From Dromiciops gliroides (Eukaryota; Chordata; Mammalia; Microbiotheria; Microbiotheriidae), in the NCBI RefSeq assembly GCF_019393635.1, contig NC_057866.1, positions 558,001 to 622,000 on the forward strand: a DNA stretch of 64,000 nucleotides, given 5' to 3'. Below are positions 1 to 10,900 of the stretch, one piece after another. The notes beneath the pieces were generated by a model, which was not told the origin of the DNA, ran no database searches, and saw only the letters and a list, made by a program, of their open reading frames with translations. Made by a program: the position numbers and the translations under genes. How positions within the stretch are numbered: position 1 is the stretch's first letter; each line of letters opens with the position of its first letter.

Positions 1-1089
1 GCGCTCGAGGTCGGAGCTCAGGGGCAGGCGCTTGAGCCTCAACCTTACTGTCAGCCCATTGGCCAATTCGGAGGCAGGGGCCCACCTAGGGGAGAGGCTT
101 GCCATGCTGACTCCCTTCAGGTGTCTCACTGCCCTGAGAAGCCCAGGATCCCAGAGCCAGCCAGAGCATCGAGGAGTCAGGCCAGCCATGGGATCTGGAC
201 CCACCGAGCCCAAGTAAAGAACACTTCCAAATGCTTGTTCTTCCCACCCCCCAGGAGGAAGGAGGACCCTGACTGTCTCTCCTCTCCCTTTCTTGTGACC
301 TTTGTCTCTCTCTGTCCATCTCATGTCTCTGTGTCTCTTCTATCTCTGTCTGCCTCTTTTCTTTCTCCTCTCTGTCTCTGTCTCCCTGTCTCTGTTTCTC
401 TCCATGTCTGCTTCTTTCTCTCCTTCCTGTATCTGTCTCTATCTTTGTCTGTCTCTGTGTCTCTCCCCTCTCTGCTTCTGTCTCCCTCCTCTCTTTCTGG
501 CTATCTCTCCTTTGTCTGTCCGTCTGTCTCTCTTCTCTGTCTCTCTTGACTCTCTCTCCCTGTGTCTCTCCCCTCTCTACCTGTCTCTCTCCCTCCTCTT
601 TCTGTCCCTGTCTCTCCAGTCTCTTTGTCTCTGTTTCTCCCCCCCTCTGTCTCTGTCTCTTCCCTGTCCCTGTCTTTCTCTCTCTCCCCTCTCTCTCTCT
701 GTCTCTCTCCCTGTCTCTGTCTCTGTCTCTCCTTCCTGTGTCTCCTTCCTCCTTCCCTCCCAGCCCCATCCTCTCCTGGTAGGAGGGGGACGGGGAGCCC
801 AGTGCCCTGGGAATGAGTGGGAAAGCCCTGCCCCTACTGCACTATCTACCCTGTTGCTCCAGGCATTAATCCAGCCCTTGAAGAGGAGACAAGGGCGGGT
901 GGGGCTGGAGAAGGGAAGCCCCAGCCCCTTGCAGGACTCCTGGGCAGGCAGGAGGGGACAGGACAGGTCTTCAGCTGCTTCTCTCCTCCTCAGGCACAAC
1001 CCCAGAAGCCTCAGAGCCTCCGTCCAATCTCCAGTGTCTGTTGGCTCCTACACACCCTCCCCACTGGATCCCGGCTTCTCCCTCCTCAG
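1..1089. repeat. Pyrimidine-rich simple-sequence tract and flanks
   Basis: From about 290 to 765 the + strand is almost pure pyrimidine, built from degenerate tctctg, tctccc and ctgtctct units. The long open frames here, on both strands, are products of this low-complexity DNA and encode only Ser/Leu/Cys or Arg/Glu/Asp runs. The flanks hold no recognised coding exon. In human the LRRC56 gene, on the + strand, ends just beyond LMNTD2, so this could be LRRC56 intron or 3' sequence, but nothing here proves it. Confidence 0.6.
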
Positions 1090-1439
1090 ACATCAGGCAG
1101 AGAAAAGTGCGTCCAAAGGACCGGCCTGTAGGCAGCCTGTTACCTGCTCTCCAGCCAAGGCCCCAGAGAAGATGCTCCTGGCAGCCCCCGCTCGGCCGCT
1201 CCCCAGCAGCACCAACACCCTACACAGGCTGCCCAGCAGGCCCAGCCTGGGACCCACCGCTACCCCACCCCCAACACCCCCAGCACATCCCCAGAGGAAC
1301 TCCAAGTCTTAACATGGTGGTGGCAGCTGGGTCCTGGGAGCTGCTTAGGCGGGCAGACTTGGCCCCCAAGGCCCCTGGTGCCAGATCCAAGACCTGCAGC
1401 CGACCCCAAGGGGGCAGAGCCCAGAGAAGGCCCCCTTAA
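1090..1439 (+). CDS. Possible 3'-terminal coding exon of LRRC56 (partial)
   Basis: A pyrimidine-rich acceptor (ctccctcctcag) precedes an open frame that starts DIRQRKVRPKDRPVGSLLPA and runs 116 codons to a stop at 1437-1439. The basic start followed by a proline-rich tail looks like a real C-terminus. Position and strand fit LRRC56, a dynein-assembly leucine-rich-repeat protein that lies tail-to-tail with LMNTD2 in human. No leucine-rich repeats lie in the window, and a second frame is also open across most of the block, so both the gene name and the frame are inferences. No canonical AATAAA follows on this strand. Confidence 0.3.
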
Positions 1440-1724
1440 CTACCGCCCACAAGAAGATCCTTGAGTCCTGGCAGTGACTCTCTGGAGGCGAGGGGGCGGC
1501 AGGAATGAGAGCCAGCCAGTGCCCAGCTGGGGGCCATCCCCACTGCCCCCCACAAGTCCTGGGATGGGAGAGGCTGGGCCGAGTGGGGACCTCGGCCTGG
1601 TGGGTGTGCGGATGTGTGGGGGCCTGGCGCCTGACCATGGGAGCTTGCTTAGGGACCAGCAGACACTGGGGCGGGGCCTCTATCAATCACTGTCTACTCT
1701 TGCTTGGACAGAAATGTAATGGGG

Positions 1725-1730
1725 TTTATT
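1725..1730 (-). terminator. LMNTD2: LMNTD2 polyadenylation signal
   Basis: AATAAA on the minus strand, about 250 nt past the LMNTD2 stop codon, giving a short 3' UTR. It is the first canonical signal downstream of the stop. Confidence 0.7.
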
Positions 1731-1977
1731 TTCAGTTAATACTGGTTAATAGAGAAGTCCAGCAGCCAGTGTCTCACTTCTGCTCCTGGCTCCCTCCCCC
1801 AGCAGCCAGAGGCTAGGAGCTGGCTGGGGGTGCCTTGACCGGGAATTCCTCACAGAGGCACACACGCCGCACCCCCCCCCCCAAATCACAGGCAGCCTCC
1901 CGTCCAAGCCAGCCGGTCACTCAGCTACTTGAGGCATATGTATTGTGGAATATGTCTGTGGCCCCGCCCCGCCCCCC

Positions 1978-4900
1978 TCACAGAGGCTCCCGCAGCTCTT
2001 TGGTGATGGGAGGGTAACTCAGCTGCTTCAGCCCAAATCGGCTCTCAGCAGTCTTCTGCACGCTCAGGGCCACCATGGGACAGTCAACATCTACAAACTT
2101 CCTGCAGATCCGTGGTGGCAGGAACTGGTTTGCTCTCTGCGGGGTGGGAGGGGAGGGGCTGGCTGTGGGCAGGGCCTGGCTCCCAGGCTAGCCCCCTCCC
2201 CCAAATGTCCCCCCCCCCCTCTTGATTGAGCCCATCACACACACACACATACTCTCCAGTTTGTGAGACCTTATACAGACACAGACAGCACAACATGCAC
2301 ACGACCACTCACAGGAATGCACTTCTCCTGCATCTTCTTGCCAATGTCTGGCAACTGTGCTAGCTCTGTTTGGGGAAAATGGAGGGACGGCATGAGGATC
2401 AGCCCACAGCCCCCCACCTCTCATGGGCAGGGATGGAGATCTGGGAGAGGCATGGGGAACAGTCTGCGTGAGGATGGAGGGACAAGCCATGAGGAGGGAG
2501 AGGAACCACCTGGAATACTGGGGAGCGGCACCATGACACCATGAAGAGACTCCTTATAGGCCACAGCCTCTTTAGGCTCCCGCTGGCTGAAGCTCTTGGA
2601 TACGTTGATGCTGGGGATGAGATTCAGGGGCCTGTGAAGGGGGAGGCGGGGTTAGTGGGCATAGGTGTAGCACCTTGCAGAGGCTGGCATGGGGCAGGAG
2701 CAGAGGAATGGGTGAGGTCTGAGTGGGGTCTGCAGAGTTGGGTCACTGGAAGAATTAGGGATGGGGGTAGCAGCAGCGGAAGGGGAAAGTGAGGGCACAT
2801 TTAGCCCAGGGTTGGGGAGCTGGAGAGCCCGGGACCATCTCCACCCTCCTTGCCACTGCACACCTGCATCGGTGGGGCCCAGGTTGGCCCTCCAGGGCCC
2901 GGGGAGGCCCTGGGACCTTGGTCTTCTTTCGTGCCCGGGAATGCCAGCGGTGGCTCTTGCTCCCAAGGCCTGGGACCTCCTGGGGCCTCTCTCTCTCAGC
3001 CTCCGTAAGGGGGAAGCAGTCGACAGACACGTCCGTGTGATCAGTGAAGGACTTGGAGACCTCGGTCACACAGTGTCGTGCCTGATACTGGCTCATCACC
3101 TGGGGGACTGACTGGTCACCTCCTCCCCCCAAGAGAGGAGCCAGAGCCTTCCCTGCCCATGGTGGTTTCTCCGCACTTGTGGTAGCCTCCCTCCCGTGGA
3201 ACCCTGACTGTCGCCCCTACCACTCACCTGCCCCTCGGGGTTCAACAAGAGGGTAACACAGCCAGGGTTGGTGTAGAAATGAATCAGCTCCCTTTGCAGT
3301 GTCTGGGGCATGCGCTTCCTCGTCAGACTGACCCCTTCACCCCACACCTGCCCAAAGAGTCCTGTCAGACCAGTCCCCGTCCCTGGGATCAGCCACATGG
3401 GAAAGGATATGTTCCCTTAGGACCCTCTCTCCTTAGAAAGCAAGAAACACTCAGGAAATGGAGACTGCCTGAGAGGGAGTTATCTGGGAGAGACCCAGGT
3501 CCGCATGAGCTGAGGTGAACAGGAGCCAGACTGTGAGCCCAAGGGGCCTGGACCTGAGAATCCCACCACTGCCCAGCCCAGCCCTGACCAGAGCCCAAAG
3601 CGACCTGTTTAAAGAGGCTCTGAAGCTTGGGGGTCCCCTTTACTGGGGTCCTCTTACAAGGCAAGCAGCTTTTTCAGAATACCCCCAAGGGAACAGGGGT
3701 GGGTTCTGTATTCACAAGTCTGCTTCCAATGCAGAGTTCTCCTTGGGAATGACATTCCCTAAAAGCCTGTGTGATGGGTCCAAGCGTGGTCATGCCTACC
3801 CAGCTATTTGCTGGGCTCATAAGCAGAGGCAAGCAAGTAGCAAAGTCTGGGGGAAGCAGCCAGAGGAGGGAAAGAACACACCTGGACATCAGCAGCAGAA
3901 AGGGAAGCGACCAAGAGATGTCAGTGGTTAGTGGTGGTCATAGGGAGCAGTAAAGGCACCTGTCTGCAAGTGGTGAGAACTGATAGCTGCAGCTCCCCGA
4001 GTGACAAAGGTTCTCCCCTGCCCCCACCCCCATTCCCACCACTCTCTGTTGAAGAGACAGGTTGTTTGGGCCCTTTCCAAGTCCTTTGTGCCGAAGGGGC
4101 ATGGGGGTGGGGAGGCAAGGGTGAGTGCAGGTGAGTGCACCAGGGGCTCCAGTCCCCAGGAAGTGTGCATGGATGGTAGCCTCCAGAAAGACTTGCGGGG
4201 GTGCTTCCAGTTGAAATGTTGTAGTTGGTCCCTTTCTCCAAGTCCAGGAGGAGCTATTCACACCCCAGGAAGTCTGCACAGGGAACCAGGCAGATCATAC
4301 CCAGATCCTGCTTTGTGGGATATGAATATCTTTCTTCATCTGATTCAATGATAAGGGCCAATGCCATTGGCTGGCGGACAACTGTCTGCACAATTGTCTC
4401 TGTTCTAGCTGCTTCAGAGTTCTTGAAGTTCACATGGGAGCCACAGTCAAGGAAGAACACAACTCTTCATTTCTAGAGGAAGAGGAGGGGGATTCTCTTC
4501 TCCTAATCAGGTGGGGCATCTAGCAATGGAATTCTTCCCCCAGGAAGTACCATCTGCAGTAGTTGTGGCATTCATGCCTTTGTATGGGAGTCAGCAAGCA
4601 AACAGGGACGCACACTTTCCTGTCAGATGTAAATAAGTGAGGTAGGCAGCAGCAGAGAAGAGAGCTAGCTCTAAACCCCAAGAAATAGAAGCTAAGATTG
4701 ACATTTGAAAGCCCGATTGCAGAGAAGATCCTGAAAGCCCTGCTGAATGGGGCATCCAGCAGAGACCCTGAAGCCAAAAGGGGGGCCCTGCCACATCTCC
4801 AGGAGTAGAGAAAGGGCGCTGAGGCCCCAAGTTCTGGAAATGTGGGTTGTCGGAACAAGGTATTCCATATATGCCTGCCTCACTCTCACTCTGTGCTCAC

Positions 4901-7900
4901 TCTTCCCACAGATGCACCCCAAGTTTACTGAGGGGAGGGTGGTGGTGGAGACATTTGTTAACTTTGTCTTAGAAATGCCTGTGCTAAGAGAGAATTGTAT
5001 CTACTGACTGAATGTTAAGGGGACACACACCAGAGGGGGCAAATACAAAGTAGCAGCTCCTCTATGGTGATACAGCCCTCAGTGCAAGTTGAGGGTGTGG
5101 TTCAGGAGGGGGTGTTACCTAAACGAATGTCCTTCACCTGACTCTGATATTCCCACTACCAAGGGTGATGGGGACTCCTTAGCACTGGAAATATGGAGAG
5201 GATATACTTGAAGTGGTTCTAGATGAAGTTGATAATTCTCTACATCTTGTGGGTTCATTCCTGGATTGTTCTAGCAACACCAGGACCTGCAAAATGTTGT
5301 CAGTCCACTGGCACTTATTAAGCATCTGCTTTGTAGGGCAGCTAGGTGGCACAGTGGATAAAGCACTGACCCTGAAGTCAGGAGGACCTGAGTTCAAATC
5401 TTACCTCAGACACTTATTAGCTGTGTGACCCTGGGCATGTCACTTAACCCCAATTGCCTTAAACATCTGAGGCCATCTCCAGTTATCCTTAAGTGTATCT
5501 TGCCACTGCACCCAGATGGCTCTGGAGGAGAGTGATGTTGGTGACCTTGCACAACCCTCTCTCACTTAAATACAATTTAGTGCAAGCCATGACATCACCC
5601 TGATGTCTATAGGACATCTGGTTCAAGATGTCTAATATACAAGTTAGAGATGGAAGACTGGAGGTATCTGAGAGTCATCTGCATTAGGGAAAAAGGAAAG
5701 GGAGGGAATGAAATAACCATTTATATAGCACCTACTGTGTGCCAGGCACTGCTAAAGGCTTTTAGAAAATATCACATGTGGTCCTAACAACAATCCTGAG
5801 AGGTAGGTCCTATTATTATCTTCACTTTACAGTCCAAGAAACTGAGGCAAATAAAAGTTCAGTGACTTGCCCAGGGTCACACAGCTAGGTAGTATCTTCC
5901 TGACTCCAGGCTGGGCATTCTCTCCACTGCACCACCAGCTGCTTCTGAGATAAAGATGATTATTGAAATCACAGAAGCTGACTCAATCACCCAGAGAAAT
6001 AGTCTAGAGGGAGAAAAGGAGCTAAGACAGAGCCTTGGGGGACTCTCAAAATGACTAGTCTGTCACTGTAATTCAAAAAGTTTTGTCTTTTCCTTTGGAA
6101 CTTTTACTGACTAGATGAGTTGTTACAACAATAGCCAATATTTCTACAATGCCTTAAGACTGGCTTACAAGTACTGTCATTTGGAGTTCCAGGGATGGAG
6201 TTAAGATGATGGAGAGGAGCCAGGAAGTTGCCTGAGCTCTCCCAAATTTCCCTTGAAAACAACATTAAATCAAACCAGCTGTGTGCCCCTGGGGAAGTCA
6301 CTTAACCCCCATTGCCCCACCAAAAAAAAAAAAAAAAGAATTCTTAGCTGAGAATGAACTCCATCAGCCAGCCTTAAGTATCTTTTAGACATGGATATTC
6401 GCTATTATGGGCAGCTAGGTGGTGCAAAAGTGCACAGAGCACCCAACAACTGCACCCAAAGAGGGTTGCTAAATGTGGCCATGGTAGTCAGAAGGGAATC
6501 TATATGTACTGGCCCATGTTTTCACTGGGATTTGTGTCATTAATGTTGAGCAGACATGGTGGGATGGGGTCCTTGTCTGGGATCTGACTCACACAGGGGA
6601 CATTTGGTGAAGATCTAGGGAGGATGACCCAGAAACAATGTTGCCATTGGGAGCCTTCTTTCTCCTAATCATCTGGGGGGACAGATGGAGGTGTGACGTT
6701 GGGTTCAACAATCTGCCTGGAAGTCAAAGCCCCCCACCATTTGTCTCCTAGCCCTTCCCATCTCAGTGAGGATGGCTCCCTTCAAGCACTCACTCATTGC
6801 CTGTGGTTCTCCCAAACGCCATCCCACCTCCCACCCGGCCATTCCCCAAAGGCAGACTTTCTTCTCTCACTTCTGCCTCAGAATCCCTTGCTGACCTTCT
6901 ATGTAAGGGCTCCCCTAATCTTCTCCATCATCACCCCCATTGTCAGTGCTCTCTCACTTTGGAAATTACTTCCATTCCCTTGTATAAAATGTATATTTGT
7001 CTCTGTCCACACACACACACATGCACGCCCCTAGAATATAAACTTGAGGGAGGGGGGTTGTTTCATTTTTATGTGGCAACCCCATGAAGCCTTCACCCAA
7101 ATGAGCATTAGCATTGTGGGCTGGAATCCCCGGAGGGTGTGGAGCACTACTCTCCTCCTGGTTCTAGAGCTATCAACCTGGGGTGGTGGCTCATGAGCCC
7201 CCACTGGTGGGTTTCCTATTCATGATCAGCAAGTAACCTTAATTAGCTCTTAGCCAAGGTATTTGCTAAGGTGACATATACAGTTGGCATATAACAATCC
7301 CCCTTGAACCAGAGACACACTCTTCCCCTGTACACATACGATTCCTGGAGAAAGCCGCTTCAAACTTAAAGGCCAAAGGTAGTGAAACACATATGTGTAG
7401 GGCAAGTCCTGGCTCGGGGGAATACCTGTGAAATTCACTGTGGGAGGTATGGTATCAGGGATGGATCAGTCTGGGCCCTAGACAGGCTCCTCTTAAGGTG
7501 AGGTATCGATAGATGGGTCCAACTGTTACAGGGCATGGCATGGCGAGGCTTGACTAGGCTGAGCTGCCATGCCCTGTAACAGTATTGTAACTGTATTGCT
7601 CCCAAGGTTTGGCAAAGTTGCCCTTTCCAACACCTGTGACAACTGCTAGCAGTTTTAGTGGGCTCTGCTACTGACCCAGGTCACTAGGAGCTCAGTATTT
7701 CTGGAACTTACAGTCACCTGAGAAAATCTGTCCTCCAACAAGCAACTTCCTCAAGGGTTTAGCTGAGGGTTAGCCACTACTCTACTGGCCTGCCACTGTA
7801 CTCTGTGAGTCCAAAGTGACTTGCTGATGGTATGTGGACCTAGAGCTATGACTTGACTTACTCAACCAGTCATGTCTCCTGTGCAGAGTCCATTACCTTT

Positions 7901-10900
7901 CACTAAACTGACAAAAATTCTATGATCTTTCCCAATTAATTGTGATGAGATTATTGGACAATTCCTTAAGTACCTCATTTACTCAGTTGATTAACTGTGG
8001 TAAGGGTAGAATGCCCACCCTTCCTTACATTTGTCTTTGTAACCTCAGGGCCTCGTAGGTGCTTAATAAATGTTTGCCCAATATACACACCTTATAAAAT
8101 GTTTAAGACTGGAGACTGCGGGGAAGCTACATGGCGCAGTGGATAGAGCACCGGCCCTGGCTGGAGTCAGGAGTACCTGAGTTCAAATCCGGCCTCAAAC
8201 ACTTAACACTTACTAGCTGTGTGACCATGGGCAAGTCACTTAACCCCAATTGCCTCACTAAAAAAAAAAAAAAAAAAGATTGGAGACTGCTCTGTCTAAA
8301 GTTAGCAACGATCTGTGAATGGATCGATCTGATGAGCTCTCCTGGGTCCTCATCCTCGTTGGCCTCTTGGACACTGTTGATGCCTGGATATTTCTCCTCT
8401 CTGGATTTTCACCACATTTTTCTTTCCTCTTTCTTTTCCAACATGTCTGATTGTTCCTTTTCTGTCTCCTTACCTGCATCCTCCATGCCCTGTCCCTCAG
8501 GTGGGAGTGTGTGTCATTAAGGCTCTGTCCTCCCTCTCTAGTCTTGCTCCCATGAGTTTAATCAGTGATTCTCTGCTCATCATGACTCATAGACCTATAT
8601 CCCCAATTCCACTTTAATATATGCCTATTAGACATTTTGCACTTAAGGCATTTCAAACCAACATGCCCCCAGAGAGCTCATGATCTTTCTGTCAAAACCA
8701 CTTTTTCCAACAGTATTTCTGCCCAGGGCATCCACCCAGGTTAACACCCTCAGTTGTTCCTCACTTCCACTCATCCCCTATATCCTCTAAGTTCCTCAGC
8801 CTCCTACCTCCACACCTCTGCAATCGGTCTCCTCCTTTATTCACAGATCTCTACCCTAATTCAGTCTCTTACATAGTCTCCAAATTGGTCTCCCCGCCTC
8901 CAGTCTCTTCCCCCATCCCCCACCTCCAATGATTCCCCTAAAGCATGGATCTGACCGCGTCACTCTCCTTTGAGACCAACAGAAATTCCTGTTTGGCTTT
9001 GAAAGCTCTTCTCGACCTGTCCCAACCTACCTCTCCAGCCTAATTACACACAAATCCCCTCCATGCTCGCCTCTCTTACTTTTTTTCCCACACACACACA
9101 CACGGCCCATGTGCCAATGTGCCTTGTCTAGTCCATCCATACTCAAGTCTACTCACACCCCTAATAGTGTTGGTCCTTGCATCCCAAGGCACAGTACAGT
9201 GCCACGTGCATAAGGAAGCATGTGATAAATGCTTCTCAAGTGAGTGGAATTGAATAAGCCCCACCTCCTTCCCAAAAGCAGACCAAATGAAAAACATGTG
9301 ACTTGCCTCCTTCAAAAGAGAGAAGAACCAACAAGGGGAAGAGCTCCTATTCTAGGCAGGATCCTGATGGACAAGCAAGCACTGGACACTGTGGCAGAAA
9401 GCTGAGGGATCACGGTACCACCCACAGAGCTTGTGATCGGAAAACTGTCCAGAAAACAAAGGAGACATCAGCCCATCACCCGAGGACCAGCTCCACAAAC
9501 GGTGGCCCAGACATCCCGAGAACGCAGAGAAGTGCAGGAAGAGCTGACCAAGAAGCAAGGCAGCACAGTCTGGACCCCCACACACCACAACTGCAGCAAC
9601 GCTCCACCAGGAAACAATGGAAACCCAGAGCCGTGAGGCTGAGGGAGGCTTGGCCCCAAAGGGAGCCATAGGAAGATGCCTCCCCCCCCAGCTCCTCGCA
9701 GAGGGGTCCAAAGATGGACAATGTGGAGAGGTCGTCAGGTTTTTCAAAGGAGTCATCAGCTGGGGGGGGGGGCTTTTTTCGTCTTCCTCTTGGGTATCTT
9801 TTTCTCCTCTTTTTAAAAGACAATTCTATTATAAGAAATGATTCTCTAGAACAGGGAAGAGAATGAAGGAGGGGAATCAGGTGATGTCAAATCAACAGAT
9901 ATCCACAAGAACCATTGTTTGTTTAACTGTCAAGTGCAGGCCACAGAGTAGGCTGAAGTAGGACAGAGAGGGGAAGTCTAGGACGCTCACCCACATCAGG
10001 GGAGGGTCCATTTTGGAGGATGCAGATAAAGGACAGGTATGATCTCATAGTTCCAAACAGAGCAAGGGAAGCAGGCCCTGCCCAGGGACTGGATGCTCCT
10101 GGGAAGCCAATTCAGAAAACACAAACAGAAATCACCTAGATTAGGGCAATCCTCTCCTTTCTTCTGCCAGAGAGACTGGTTGCTGAACCCAGGGCATCTA
10201 AACTCTGATTTTTTGTTTTGTTTTGTTTTTCAGGGCAGTAAGGGTTAAGTGACTTGCCCAGAGCCACACAGCTAGTAAGTGTCAAGTCTGAGGCCAGATT
10301 TGAACTCAGGACCTCCTAAATCCAGGGCTGGTGCTTTATCTACTGTGCCACCTAGCTGCCCCTGAACTCTGATTCTTAAGTGAATTTTATAGAAAGGACC
10401 ATAACCAAGCCTGGAGGCAGAAGGCTGGCACCTTTCTGAAGGCTGGCTCCCACGGGACTCAGGCTCCAGCTTGGAGGGATTTGGCACACTCAGGGTGGGG
10501 GAGGAGGCAGGGGCAGCAGAATGGACCAGAAGGACTTGAAAAACACTGCTTGGCAAACAAGACAAGAGGCCAGAATTCCCAGCTCTGTCCCTTGCTTCTG
10601 CCTTCTCTTCCAAGGAGAAAGACCTTGGTCCTGGGGAGGATGGAACCCCCAAGACAAGGCAGAAGCTGGAAAGAAAGCTACCCCTGTGCATGTTACTGCT
10701 CCAAGAGAAATGATGCATTGCACGGATTCAAGGACTCGGGAACAACTCATGTGAATGGATGCAGAGCAAGATTCGGGGCACTGGGCTCCCAGGCATGGAA
10801 AGGGACACGCCGTGACAGGCTCCAGGACTTGGATATACTCAGCAACCCATGGGAACACCAAGGGCCAATGAGAAAGCCCGCCTCCCACCTCAGTGAGATG

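Noticed and set aside
86-1312. Long open frames on both strands over the pyrimidine-rich tract
   Set aside because: They encode only Arg/Glu/Asp or Ser/Leu/Cys runs from simple-sequence DNA, with no domain and no splice context.
8131-8230. tRNA-like A and B box text (also at 5.3, 10.3, 28.1, 38.0, 52.2 and 63.3 kb)
   Set aside because: These are heads of tRNA-derived SINEs followed by poly(A); they lack a full cloverleaf and are not tRNA genes.
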